DNA of 64,000 nucleotides from Clostridium saccharobutylicum DSM 13864 (GCF_000473995.1 NC_022571.1:3007416-3071415), one strand, 5' to 3'. Positions 18,999 to 27,592 are shown, counted from the stretch's first letter. Notes: generated from the sequence alone by a model not told the origin. Numbers and translations: made by a program.

Positions 18999-19556
18999 TT
19001 AAACTCTTTCCATGTATTCGCCAGTTCTAGTATCTATTCTTATAACATCACCTTCATTAACGAACATAGGAACGCTTACTATTGCACCTGTTTCAACTGT
19101 TGCTGGTTTTAATGCATTAGTAGTTGTATTTCCTTTAACTCCTGGTTCTGAATGTGTGATTTGTAATTCAACGAAGTTTGGAGCTTCAACTGAGAATGCT
19201 TCACCCTTGAAGAATTTAATAGTTGCAAACATATTTTCCTTTAAGAATTTTATTGCTTCTTCAACCTTTTCATGGTTTAAAGGAATTTGTTCAAATGTTT
19301 CTTGATCCATGAAGTAATATAATTCTCCATCTGAATAAAGATATTGCATTTCTTTTCTTTCAATTACAGCTTCTTGTAATTTTTCAGTTGGGTTAAATGT
19401 TCTATCTACAACTCCTCCTGAGATTACGTTTCTAAGTTTAGTTCTTACGAATGCAGCTCCTTTACCTGGTTTAACATGTAAAAAATCTGTTACTGTAAAT
19501 ACTTGTCCATCGAACTCAAAAGTAGTTCCTTTTCTTAAGTCTCCTGCTGATATCAT
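18999..19556 (-). CDS. efp: Elongation factor P
   Basis: Translation factor that binds between the P and E sites and relieves stalling at polyproline. It has 185 residues, the standard length, starting [16 protein letters not shown] is seven bases before this ATG and the 16-residue upstream extension has no support. Domain I is KOW-like with the lysine loop [15 protein letters not shown] (modified lysine position in GKGA), and the C-terminal motif [13 protein letters not shown] is intact. It follows the pilus-like operon on the same strand after a 174-base gap. Confidence 0.97.
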   Translation of the reverse strand: MISAGDLRKGTTFEFDGQVFTVTDFLHVKPGKGAAFVRTKLRNVISGGVVDRTFNPTEKLQEAVIERKEMQYLYSDGELYYFMDQETFEQIPLNHEKVEEAIKFLKENMFATIKFFKGEAFSVEAPNFVELQITHSEPGVKGNTTTNALKPATVETGAIVSVPMFVNEGDVIRIDTRTGEYMERV

Positions 19557-19730
19557 AAAATATCCCTCCAAATTTATAAAATAATTACAATGTAAAATTA
19601 ACACTCAAACGCTAAGCTTAATACTCGATCGTTGACATAACAATGATATTTTATCAAAATAGAATAATAATTGCAATTATTTCTGGTTACTTTCCAGTAA
19701 AATTTTATAAATTAATTTAATTCTAACCTT

Positions 19731-20090
19731 TTATTTGTCAATTAATTCTAAAACAATTGAATTTTCATCTTTATTTTTATTAATATTAAAATCGATAATT
19801 TCACATTCAGGTAATTTTGATAATTCTTTTAACAATTCTTCCTTATCACCTTTTATCTTAACTTTAACATGCCAATCTTCATTAACTTTATTTGCTGATA
19901 AAATCTCCTTTCCTTTTAAGCAATTCAGTTCTTCAGTTATTTCTGCTAAAGTTGCATGTGTTTTTATATTCTCTGGAGTCATGCATTGTTTACTTTTTTT
20001 CTCTTCTTCAAGTTTATTAATACAAAATATTTGCACAAAACTTAATGCAATCATAACCGTTATCGCCACATGCTTATATTTCTTATTCAT
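19731..20090 (-). CDS. Small single-pass protein in pilus operon, PilO-like position
   Basis: It has 119 residues with one N-terminal transmembrane segment (about 8-26) and a short extracytoplasmic alpha/beta domain containing KEELLKELSKLPECEIIDFNI (central motif shown, about 80-100). Sequence alone does not identify it. Position after an ATPase, platform, four pilins and two other small proteins, and topology, suggest a PilO/GspM-type assembly protein. It overlaps the preceding gene by eight bases and is last in the operon. Confidence 0.6.
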   Translation of the reverse strand: MNKKYKHVAITVMIALSFVQIFCINKLEEEKKSKQCMTPENIKTHATLAEITEELNCLKGKEILSANKVNEDWHVKVKIKGDKEELLKELSKLPECEIIDFNINKNKDENSIVLELIDK

Positions 20091-20499
20091 TCAAATTTAC
20101 CTCTAGTTTATATTTTCCTTCTTCAGTTCTAGTTACATCTTTAATATTAATCTGTTCTTCTGAATCCAATTCACCAGCTTTTTCTAAACCATCAACTATG
20201 ATTTCACCATTATTACTATCTATATTTACCTCCTCTATATCATCTCTAATTGCATTGTTTATCCATGTGTTAATATTACTTAAATCGACTTGATTATTTT
20301 TAATATATGATACATTTACTTGACTTTCTACTGGTTTTTCTTTAAATTCCATCACACTCTTAATAGTAAATGGAATAATTAGTAGGTTTATCATAAAAAA
20401 CAATATAAATATTTCATTTTCATTCTTTGTTTTCTTTTCCTGCATTTTATTATAAAATTTTTCTGGTATAAACCCTTTATTTTTCATATATCCTATCAT
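20083..20499 (-). CDS. Small single-pass protein in pilus operon, PilN-like position
   Basis: It has 138 residues: a basic cytoplasmic N-terminus, one transmembrane segment (about 30-48) and a soluble domain with IKDVTRTEEGKYKLEVNLNE at the end. I do not recognise a family signature. Topology and place between a PilM-position gene and a PilO-position gene suggest a PilN-like role. The first ATG is used because GGGAG lies nine bases upstream; a second ATG four codons later has poorer spacing. Confidence 0.6.
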   Translation of the reverse strand: MIGYMKNKGFIPEKFYNKMQEKKTKNENEIFILFFMINLLIIPFTIKSVMEFKEKPVESQVNVSYIKNNQVDLSNINTWINNAIRDDIEEVNIDSNNGEIIVDGLEKAGELDSEEQINIKDVTRTEEGKYKLEVNLNE

Positions 20500-21115
20500 T
20501 AATCAAATCTCCCATATTCATTTTTATTATTTGATATTTTTGCTCTAAAAATTCATATTGACTTATATTATCAATATATATTTTCGCAATATCATGATTT
20601 TCAACAATTTTATTAAAAATCATCTCTTTACTTTTTTCAACAAACCCGCAATAATATAATCCATTCTTAAACGATATATAATAATAGCATCCATTAAAAT
20701 TAGTTAGTATATTACAATTAAGAATTTTATTGTTAAATGTTTTAATCATAACTTCTTTTATAATAAATTGAATAGGTATCACATCAATATTTTTAGCACC
20801 CTCACTTATCTTATTTATCCTTTCTCCTCCCTTCATTGAATATATTGATATAACATTTCCTTTTTTGTCATAATCATAAACTATATCACCATTTTGCGGA
20901 AATTCATTTTTTATTTTTTCGTCAACAAAATGATTTATCTTAAATCTATTCTTTTCTTTAAAATCAAAATGTTTTGCATAAAGTTCTTCCTCTAATATTA
21001 TGATTTTTCTATCTTTTTTTAATGAATTTATAATTTCATCAATTCTATCAAACTCATATTCTTTATTTTTATGTATAAAAGAATTCCTTTTAAGAATTGT
21101 TATTGATTTTCTCAT
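20477..21115 (-). CDS. Cytoplasmic protein in pilus operon, possible divergent PilM
   Basis: About 212 residues with no membrane segment. It starts MRKSITILKR because AGGAG lies before this ATG; six further upstream residues are possible. It is soluble and lysine-rich, with mixed alpha/beta character and the central segment DVIPIQFIIKEVMIKTFNNK. PilM/GspL is expected at this position but the actin-like ATP-binding motifs of PilM are not visible and the protein is shorter than usual PilM (~350). It overlaps the next gene by 23 bases. Confidence 0.55.
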   Translation of the reverse strand: MRKSITILKRNSFIHKNKEYEFDRIDEIINSLKKDRKIIILEEELYAKHFDFKEKNRFKINHFVDEKIKNEFPQNGDIVYDYDKKGNVISIYSMKGGERINKISEGAKNIDVIPIQFIIKEVMIKTFNNKILNCNILTNFNGCYYYISFKNGLYYCGFVEKSKEMIFNKIVENHDIAKIYIDNISQYEFLEQKYQIIKMNMGDLINDRIYEK

Positions 21116-21153
21116 TCTTAAGCTCCTATTCAAGTTGACATATATTTTTATTA

Positions 21154-21594
21154 TTAACTATTCTCTATACTTTTATTCTCAATTTCTTCAAATTTATAGG
21201 TTGGAATCAAAATTATCTTACCGTTCTTAATCTTATATTTTATTTCCCGTTTTCTACTTGTATTGTCACCTTTAGTAGTTACTAAATAAAGTTTTTTATC
21301 TTCCTTTTCATATTCAAGAATATTTCCATTTATATTCTCTGTAAAATCTTCATTAAAATATTCTTTTTTCTCATCATCAACGCTATCTATATTTTCATTA
21401 AGTCGTTTCATAAATTCACTTAATATATTTTCTTCATTGCTATTCATATCATAAATATCGGAATCAAGTTTATATAACACTTCTAATTCTCTATTATTTT
21501 TCATCATATGAAATAAAAAGTTTCCAATCATAAGCATAAGTGATAATATTATCATGGTGCTTATTAATATGTTTCCTTTCTTTTTCAGATACAT
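21154..21594 (-). CDS. Prepilin-like protein lacking Glu5
   Basis: It has 146 residues. The N-terminus KKKGNILISTMIILSLML resembles a type III prepilin leader (cleavage after Gly) followed by a hydrophobic helix, but position +5 is Ser rather than Glu. Loss of Glu5 is the hallmark of tip minor pseudopilins such as GspK/PilX-type subunits. The rest is charged with no recognised fold. It overlaps the preceding prepilin gene by 10 bases. Confidence 0.7.
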   Translation of the reverse strand: MYLKKKGNILISTMIILSLMLMIGNFLFHMMKNNRELEVLYKLDSDIYDMNSNEENILSEFMKRLNENIDSVDDEKKEYFNEDFTENINGNILEYEKEDKKLYLVTTKGDNTSRKREIKYKIKNGKIILIPTYKFEEIENKSIENS

Positions 21595-22049
21595 CTAATA
21601 AATTCCTTTCCATCCTTCTCCTTTACAATTAAATAAATCAATTTTTCTTTTTGCTTAAAACTAATTTTATCTATATTCTCAAGCATAATGTTAATAGTTT
21701 CTACAACTCCATTTCTCATATATACTAAAACAATCTTACCATCATTAAATCTTATGATTTTTTGTAGATTCCCCTTCTTTTCACCATAAGAGAATAAAAT
21801 ATAATCATCTTCAAGTAATATGTCCTTTAAATCATCTTCTCCTATCATATTATCTAAGTTTATATAAAAATTTTGAAGATCATTATATTCAGTTGTAAGC
21901 TTCGCTGATTCTATATAAGACTTATACATTAATGTAAATATATTTATACCTTCCACTAGTACAATTGTAGTTACAAAAATATATACTAATGATTCAATGA
22001 TTGTAAATCCAACTTTTCTTGATTGTTTAACATACCTCTTCTGCATCAT
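21585..22049 (-). CDS. Type IV prepilin-like protein (minor pilin)
   Basis: It has 154 residues. After a basic leader (MMQKRYVKQSRK) comes VGFTIIESLVYIFVTTIVLV, the classic prepilin peptidase site with Phe at +1 and Glu at +5 and a hydrophobic assembly helix. The C-terminal domain is beta-rich (IIRFNDGKIVLVYMRNGVVE). It resembles GspJ/PilW-type minor pilins in size. It overlaps the preceding gene by 23 bases. Confidence 0.8.
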   Translation of the reverse strand: MMQKRYVKQSRKVGFTIIESLVYIFVTTIVLVEGINIFTLMYKSYIESAKLTTEYNDLQNFYINLDNMIGEDDLKDILLEDDYILFSYGEKKGNLQKIIRFNDGKIVLVYMRNGVVETINIMLENIDKISFKQKEKLIYLIVKEKDGKEFIRCI

Positions 22050-22467
22050 CCATCCACCAACTTTTAGTGAAGTCTTCTTCTACATTTATTTCATTATTGT
22101 CCTCTTTAATATTCGCTTCAATTTTCAACTTTAACTTTTTTTCATCTTCTCCTACCTTCATTATTTTAATATCATCACCTCTTCGAAAATCCGAAATATT
22201 TTTATTAATTAAATCTTTAGAAAAATCATCATAGTATTGAAATCCAACTTCATTATTTTCTAATAAATTATTTATCTCATTTTTGTCAACATTATATTTA
22301 AATTCATTAATGATATTATATACAGTTCTATCAACCTCTTCCGACAACATTCTTTCTTTAAGTATACGGTAATTTTGTATATTTGCCTTTACAATAAATG
22401 TTGATGTTAAACTTACAATCATCAATGAAGCAACCACTTCAATTAATATGCTGCCTTCTTTCTTCAT
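22027..22467 (-). CDS. Type IV prepilin-like protein (minor pilin)
   Basis: It has 146 residues. The leader MKKEG is followed by SILIEVVASLMIVSLTSTF: cleavage after Gly would leave Ser at +1 and Glu at +5, a divergent but functional-looking prepilin motif. The remaining domain is charged and short, like GspI/PilV-type minor pilins. Its start overlaps the preceding gene's stop by four bases. Confidence 0.78.
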   Translation of the reverse strand: MKKEGSILIEVVASLMIVSLTSTFIVKANIQNYRILKERMLSEEVDRTVYNIINEFKYNVDKNEINNLLENNEVGFQYYDDFSKDLINKNISDFRRGDDIKIMKVGEDEKKLKLKIEANIKEDNNEINVEEDFTKSWWMDDAEEVC

Positions 22468-22910
22468 ATATCCTCCACGTCTTCAGTAGATATAGAATCC
22501 ACACCAACTCTTATTGTTATGAAATGTTTCTTTTTGAATTTATCTAAAATTATTATTGTATTACCCTTTTCAATTTTTCCTTCTGGCGTTATAACTAAAT
22601 TAATATTGTTACTAATAAATTTTAATTCACTTGGTAAAACTATTTTCTTTTCTATACCATCCCATCCTTCTTCGAATTTAATTTCATTTATCTTTCCATT
22701 TACAGTGATTTTGCCATAATTATTTTTTTCCTTACAAACTGCTTTTCCATAAGATAATAAATTTTGTACTTCATAAACATATGCTGTATCTTTCATATCC
22801 ACTTCTAAATTATTTTTAAATTTATACAATGTTAAACATATACCCGATAATATGATTAATATAAATATGCTCACTATTGTTTCAATTAATGTAAACCCAT
22901 TTTTCATCAT
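22464..22910 (-). CDS. Type IV prepilin-like protein (candidate main pilin)
   Basis: It has 148 residues. MMKNG then FTLIETIVSIFILIILSG is a textbook type III prepilin signal, with Phe +1 and Glu +5. The C-terminal domain includes INLVITPEGKIEKGN and ends with FITIRVGVDS. It is first of four consecutive prepilin genes, one base after the platform protein gene. It may be the major subunit or a GspH-like minor one; sequence cannot decide. Confidence 0.82.
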   Translation of the reverse strand: MMKNGFTLIETIVSIFILIILSGICLTLYKFKNNLEVDMKDTAYVYEVQNLLSYGKAVCKEKNNYGKITVNGKINEIKFEEGWDGIEKKIVLPSELKFISNNINLVITPEGKIEKGNTIIILDKFKKKHFITIRVGVDSISTEDVEDI

Positions 22911-23945
22911 TTATCTTATCCCACTTTGAAGCGCATCAAATAATGGCAGTACAAATACTAACAAAAATATTGCTATGCAAACAGCCATTATTACTATGAA
23001 AATAGGATTAATGTATGATAAATACTTTTGAATTTTTTGATATAATTTACGCTCCAAACTATTCGACAATTCTTTAAATCCCTCTTCTATAGTTCCGCTT
23101 TCTTCTTTTATTCTCACTATTGCTAACGTATATTTAGAGCATATTCCACTCTTTTCAAGTGATTGGGTTAATGTATAACCTTGAAGAATACTTTTATTTA
23201 TATCCTTTACTTTTTCCCTTAAATAAAATGTAGTAATACTCTCCTCACAGTATTCAAGAGCTGTTGAAATATTAATTCCTGTAGATATAATTATTGAAAA
23301 TAGCAAAATCATTATATACTCAAAAAATTCTTGCACTATTTGTATTCTCAAAAGTTTCTCAGTATTAATTTTTTTTAATAAATATCGCAAAAATATTATT
23401 AGCAACAAACTCCAAGAAATAAAAGCTGTAACTATAACACTATAATTAGTATTCAAATTTATATTTAAGTCATATAATAACTTACATACGCCCTTTAACG
23501 GAATACCCATAGACTTATAAATATCACAGAAACCTGGCAATACTTTTTTCACCAAATAAACAAACATTATTCCTAACGATGCTAATATGAAACAGGGATA
23601 TCTTGTAGCATTTTTTATTTTTGTCTTTATTAAATTGACTTTATCATAATATATACTTAAGCCATTTAATACTTCATATAGTTTTCCTGTATTTTCTCCT
23701 ATAGCAATTATGCCTGTAAAATCTTTTGGATATAAGTATTTGAATTGACTAAATGATTCAGATAGACTTTTCCCCTCTTTTATAGAAAACAAAACTTTAG
23801 ATAGACTATTTTTATAAGATTTGTTAGTAACAAGATCTCTAACTAGTTCTAGTGCTGTATTAAGATGGATTCCATCCTTATAGATTTGTGCTAAATTTCC
23901 TGCAATTAACGATAACTGCTTTTTATTTACCTTTTCCTTATTCAC
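22911..23945 (-). CDS. Type IV pilus/type II secretion inner-membrane platform protein (PilC/GspF)
   Basis: Polytopic platform that couples the cytoplasmic ATPase to pilin insertion. It has 344 residues with two repeated T2SSF domains (about 12-135 and 210-330) and hydrophobic segments near 112-128, 160-180 and 315-338. The motif IAIGENTGKLYEVL in the first repeat has its counterpart VRIKEESGTIEEGFKEL in the second. It overlaps the ATPase gene by eight bases. Confidence 0.88.
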   Translation of the reverse strand: MNKEKVNKKQLSLIAGNLAQIYKDGIHLNTALELVRDLVTNKSYKNSLSKVLFSIKEGKSLSESFSQFKYLYPKDFTGIIAIGENTGKLYEVLNGLSIYYDKVNLIKTKIKNATRYPCFILASLGIMFVYLVKKVLPGFCDIYKSMGIPLKGVCKLLYDLNINLNTNYSVIVTAFISWSLLLIIFLRYLLKKINTEKLLRIQIVQEFFEYIMILLFSIIISTGINISTALEYCEESITTFYLREKVKDINKSILQGYTLTQSLEKSGICSKYTLAIVRIKEESGTIEEGFKELSNSLERKLYQKIQKYLSYINPIFIVIMAVCIAIFLLVFVLPLFDALQSGIR

Positions 23946-25293
23946 TCAACCTCTCTCCCTCTATAAATTCCAAGTAATCTTGATATTGTATTTTCCCTCC
24001 AGCTAATAACTTTTCTAAATCACATTTCATATTTTTATTAGACAAATAGCTGCTATCTTCATATAGCTCTTTAATTTTCTTCTTATTTTCATCTTGTAAA
24101 AAATATACTGAACTTACTACTTTACGACCTTCATATCCTGAATAATTACATGATTTGCATCCGCATTTTTTATATACTGTCATGCCATTAAATGAATTTT
24201 GCTTATCTTTCACTTTACATTTACTACATAAGATTTTTACTAATCTTTGAGATATAATTCCTATTAATGCATCATCAATCAAATAAGGCTTAATTCCCAT
24301 ATTCTCAAGTCTTAAATACACATCTCTTGCTGATTTACAATGTATAGTACTATAAACTTTATGTCCTGTAATTGATGCTCTTACAGCCATTGCTGCAGTT
24401 TCTTCATCTCTAATTTCCCCAAGCATTATAACATCGGGATCTTGCCTCAAAATACTTCTAAGACCTGTTGAAAAATCTATATCTAGCTTTCTATTTAAAC
24501 TCATTTGATTTACATTATCCATTACAACTTCTACTGGATCTTCCAATGTTGTAATATTCAAAACTCTTGAATCTATTTCTCTTAATATTGTATATAAAGT
24601 AGTTGATTTTCCAGCTCCAGTTGGTCCATTCACTATTACAAGACCATTATTCATTGATATTATTTTTCTTATAATCTCAATTTCATCATATGAAAAACCT
24701 AAATCCTCAAGTTTGTAATTAAAATTATCACAATAAAGTATCCTTATGACCAGTTTTTCCCCATATACAAGAGGTATAGACGATACCCTTAGGTCATATT
24801 TTGCATTATTATAATTAACAATAATTTTTCCATCTTGAGGACGACGTTTTTCTGTTATATCCATGTTTGAGTTCAACTTTATTTTTGATACAAGAGTTGC
24901 ATATTCTCTTATTTCCATCTTATGGACTAATATTAAACTTCCATTAATCCTATATCTTATATCAACATAAGTTTTATGAGGTTCAAAATGAATATCACTT
25001 GCTTTACTCTTTATCGCATTGAATATCAAAGTTTTTTCTAAATTTCTATCTTCAATTCCAAATATTATTTCTTTTAACTTTTCATAATTTTTCTCCTCAA
25101 TACTTTGCAAATTTATTTTTTTATTATATATAAATTCTAAATATTCATCTGCTCCATTCTTAATATCACACGCTAAAACAATAACTTCCGTTTCCCTATC
25201 ACTTATTGGTATAATTTTATAAGTTTCACACATCTCTCTTGTTATCATTTTCGCTATTTTTAAATCTACATCTCTGATATCATATTCTTTTAT
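23938..25293 (-). CDS. Type IV pilus assembly ATPase (PilB/GspE/ComGA family)
   Basis: Hexameric assembly ATPase. The annotated part has 436 residues from the first ATG at 25248, but a perfect AGGAGGGG site at 25299-25306 lies five bases before an in-frame AUA codon at 25291-25293. The 15 codons between read as KEYDIRDVDLKIAK, matching the usual family N-terminus, and no ATG, GTG or TTG is available there. The ATG at 25248 has no ribosome site. Motifs: Walker A GPTGAGKST, Asp box and Walker B DVIMLGEIRDEETA, His box GHKVYSTIHC and a zinc-binding CSKC...CGCKSC. The long N1 domain of larger PilB proteins is absent. Confidence 0.88.
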   Translation of the reverse strand: MKEYDIRDVDLKIAKMITREMCETYKIIPISDRETEVIVLACDIKNGADEYLEFIYNKKINLQSIEEKNYEKLKEIIFGIEDRNLEKTLIFNAIKSKASDIHFEPHKTYVDIRYRINGSLILVHKMEIREYATLVSKIKLNSNMDITEKRRPQDGKIIVNYNNAKYDLRVSSIPLVYGEKLVIRILYCDNFNYKLEDLGFSYDEIEIIRKIISMNNGLVIVNGPTGAGKSTTLYTILREIDSRVLNITTLEDPVEVVMDNVNQMSLNRKLDIDFSTGLRSILRQDPDVIMLGEIRDEETAAMAVRASITGHKVYSTIHCKSARDVYLRLENMGIKPYLIDDALIGIISQRLVKILCSKCKVKDKQNSFNGMTVYKKCGCKSCNYSGYEGRKVVSSVYFLQDENKKKIKELYEDSSYLSNKNMKCDLEKLLAGGKIQYQDYLEFIEGERLSE

Positions 25294-25310
25294 ATTAACC
25301 CCTCCTATGC

Positions 25311-25594
25311 TTATAGATAAACAACTTATAATTTAGAATTATGTGGTAATCAACCGAAATCAGAAATATTTTTGTTACGTAGGGCTATAAAAATTTCGCT
25401 GGAGGGTTCCAAATAGATGGTTGCCTCCACTTCAGCATGTTCCAACTATTGAGTGTGACAAGCTAAAGTGGAATAACCACCTATTAAGAACTTTAAGCAG
25501 CTCATTTTCAAATGCCTACTACACAAAAATATTTCTAATTTCTAGTAAAGATATTAACCTCAAATGAATCTAATTCTCAAATTGTTTATCTATA
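25311..25594. repeat. Large palindromic element, family 2, copy 1
   Basis: Nested inverted repeats over about 284 bases. Outer arms are near 25311-25320 and 25582-25594 (TATAGATAAACAA). The middle arms at 25362-25383 and 25515-25536 share AGAAATATTTTTGT and end in GTAGG. An inner stem pairs 25419-25432 (ending CCTCCACTT) with 25466-25478 (AAGTGGAATAACC). A related element lies at 61201-63060. It begins only five bases upstream of the pilus ATPase ribosome site, so it must form part of that operon's leader or promoter region. No ORF is inside. Confidence 0.7.
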
Positions 25595-25877
25595 CCTAAC
25601 GTACAAAATATTCTACATAACATTTATTTACACATCATATAGAGCTCTGCCAAATGATAATTAGCTAATCATCTATTGAAGTATTATACTTATCTATAAT
25701 GTAGATATATCAATCTAATTTTGATAACTTTCTTTGCATCTTATATATTTCATTTTCCATTTTAAGGAAAATAAAATATAGTTTAATCTTAACCCAAAAT
25801 ACAAACTATTATTCAATGTTTTTTATTTAATTTTGAATTTCATCTATCCCAGATTATGTATTGCAATATTTTAACTT
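25595..25877. other. Non-coding AT-rich stretch
   Basis: Nothing recognisable apart from a small palindrome near 25650-25670 (AATTAGCTAAT). It probably contains the terminator or decayed remains beyond the two small ORFs that follow. Confidence 0.4.
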
Positions 25878-25964
25878 TTAATACCACTCAATTGTATTTC
25901 CTATTTTATAAACTCTTACCCAGCTCTTATTATTAATAGAATATGAATTTAATATGTCATTCAT
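25878..25964 (-). CDS. Possible 28-residue peptide coupled to the upstream small ORF
   Basis: MNDILNSYSINNKSWVRVYK then eight more residues ending EWY. Its ATG overlaps the TGA of the 63-residue ORF (ATGA), the classic arrangement for translational coupling. No homologue is recognised. Alternatively the two frames are one gene split by a frameshift. Low confidence because of size. Confidence 0.28.
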   Translation of the reverse strand: MNDILNSYSINNKSWVRVYKIGNTIEWY

Positions 25965-26152
25965 ATTTTTTTAACCGTCCTTGAATATAATTTGGTGCAA
26001 ATAGCACAAATTCTAATATATTCTTTTAAAGTAGTTGTCTTTTCGAAACTAACTCTATTAAATTTAATATCATCATCTGTATCTTTTAGAATTTTTTCAA
26101 ATTCATCTTCAGTAGTTTGTGATTTTAGTAAATCTAAAAATAAATAAAACAT
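25961..26152 (-). CDS. Hypothetical 63-residue protein
   Basis: The sequence begins MFYLFLDLLKSQTTEDEFEK and ends CAICTKLYSRTVKKI, with a CxxC pair near the C-terminus. AGGAT lies nine bases before the ATG. I do not recognise it. It stands alone in an otherwise gene-poor stretch and could be a genuine small protein, or the front of a 90-residue gene broken by a frameshift at 25961. Confidence 0.4.
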   Translation of the reverse strand: MFYLFLDLLKSQTTEDEFEKILKDTDDDIKFNRVSFEKTTTLKEYIRICAICTKLYSRTVKKI

Positions 26153-26600
26153 TTTCTCACATCCTAATCTAAATTCAAAGGTCCAGCTTTTCTACATTTT
26201 ATGATCACATCAATTTATTCAACCAAAGAACTTACCAAATTTAATATTAGTTGCAAAAATTGCACTAGCTCAAAATAAAAGAAATCAAGATAACTAAAAA
26301 TTTATCCTGATTTCTTTATTAGGTAAAGATAAATAAACATTTTTTTGATTTTGATATTATATTAATTATTTCTTATAGTTCCTTATAACTAAAATTAAAG
26401 TTTACATCTTTTGATATTAATTTAACTCTACAAATTATAATTTATCTCTCAGTAAATACTACACTATTTAATCTTATAAACTACATTCAATTATCAAGTC
26501 GGTATTATCTACATGGCACACATGCCATCAATAATATATCTTCATCTCAAAATTAAAGTTGATCTGAAGATATGTTAAATATATACTTGTACCCTTAGTT
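26153..26600. other. Gene-poor spacer with several hairpins
   Basis: About 450 bases without a credible gene. Besides the terminator at 26278-26317 it has two small perfect hairpins: ATGGCA/TGCCAT at 26513-26528 and ATATCTTCA/TGAAGATAT at 26536-26573. Both lie downstream of the lipoprotein gene on the minus strand. Confidence 0.45.
26278..26317 (-). terminator. Intrinsic terminator, minus strand
   Basis: 16-bp arms (AAAGAAATCAGGATAA when read on the minus strand) with a single position that pairs as G-U only on that strand, followed by TTTTATTTTG. The strand-specific wobble argues for function on the minus strand. The closest upstream gene is the solute-binding lipoprotein ending at 26601. 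Confidence 0.7.
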
Positions 26601-27431
26601 TCAAATCATATCATTTCTATCTAATCCATTGTCTACAAGAATAGCATACAATGTACCATCTGCTTTCATCTCATTAATTTTTTCATTTAGAGCATTTAAT
26701 AGTGTAATATCGCTCTTTTTAACTGCTATTCCTGCAGCTGCATGTATTTCAGGATTATATCCTTGTAATGTCTTTAAATAAAATTTTTCATTTTTTAAAG
26801 GATATTTTACCAAAGCAGAACCCGATACGCCTGCATCAATCTCCCCCTTATTTATAGCATCCAATAATTTAGTAGTGTCTTCGAAAAACATCACTTCTTT
26901 TACTAAGTTATTTTTCTTCCAATCTTGTATCAAATCTGCAAATTTTGTACCTCTTTCAGCTCCAACTACTGCATTTTTCAAATCATCCTTAAAATTAATT
27001 TTTGAAACTTTTGGGACAATAACAACTTCTGATTCCTTATATATTGGTTGAGTAAATGATACTATTTCTTCACGCTCAGGAGTTATATATATACCATCTG
27101 CTGCTACATCTATACTATCATCAGCATTTAATTGTTTTAATAGATCTACAAATGATATTTCCTTTTCTTCAATTCTAGTAATTCCAAGTCGCTTTGCAAT
27201 TTCAGCTATTATATCAGCATCAATTCCACTTAGCTTATTTGTTTGAGGATCTATATAGACAAAAGGTTTGTCATTTGCGGAAGCAAGAGTTAATACTCCT
27301 TTTTCTCTTATTGTTTGTAACCTATCCTCTCCTTGGACAATATTTGTTGTTGTAATTTTACTACTACCCGAATCACATCCGATTATTACAATAAGACCTA
27401 TAATAACAATTAAAGTGAATATTTTTTTCAT
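26601..27431 (-). CDS. Amino-acid ABC transporter substrate-binding lipoprotein (family 3)
   Basis: Extracellular lipid-anchored solute receptor for a polar amino acid or similar ligand. About 276 residues, starting MKKIFTLIVIIGL with a lipobox ending IIGC, so Cys is lipidated. AAGGAG is about ten bases before this ATG; nine upstream residues are discarded. The SBP_bac_3 domain covers the rest, with LSGIDADIIAEIAKRLGI near the ligand pocket and DGTLYAILVDNGLD at the C-terminus. No permease or ATPase gene is adjacent, so it is an orphan receptor here. Ligand not predictable. Confidence 0.9.
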   Translation of the reverse strand: MKKIFTLIVIIGLIVIIGCDSGSSKITTTNIVQGEDRLQTIREKGVLTLASANDKPFVYIDPQTNKLSGIDADIIAEIAKRLGITRIEEKEISFVDLLKQLNADDSIDVAADGIYITPEREEIVSFTQPIYKESEVVIVPKVSKINFKDDLKNAVVGAERGTKFADLIQDWKKNNLVKEVMFFEDTTKLLDAINKGEIDAGVSGSALVKYPLKNEKFYLKTLQGYNPEIHAAAGIAVKKSDITLLNALNEKINEMKADGTLYAILVDNGLDRNDMI

Positions 27432-27592
27432 AAATAAAAATCTCCTTAAAAACGTCAATCATCTTTTATAGTTAGTGTTTGGAATCTAAATATAACTTAT
27501 TCGCATTTTTAAAATTTTTATTGATTGCTACATCAAATATACAGTAGGTGCACATGTTTTAATATTATTATGAAGTACTTAAAATATAAAAA

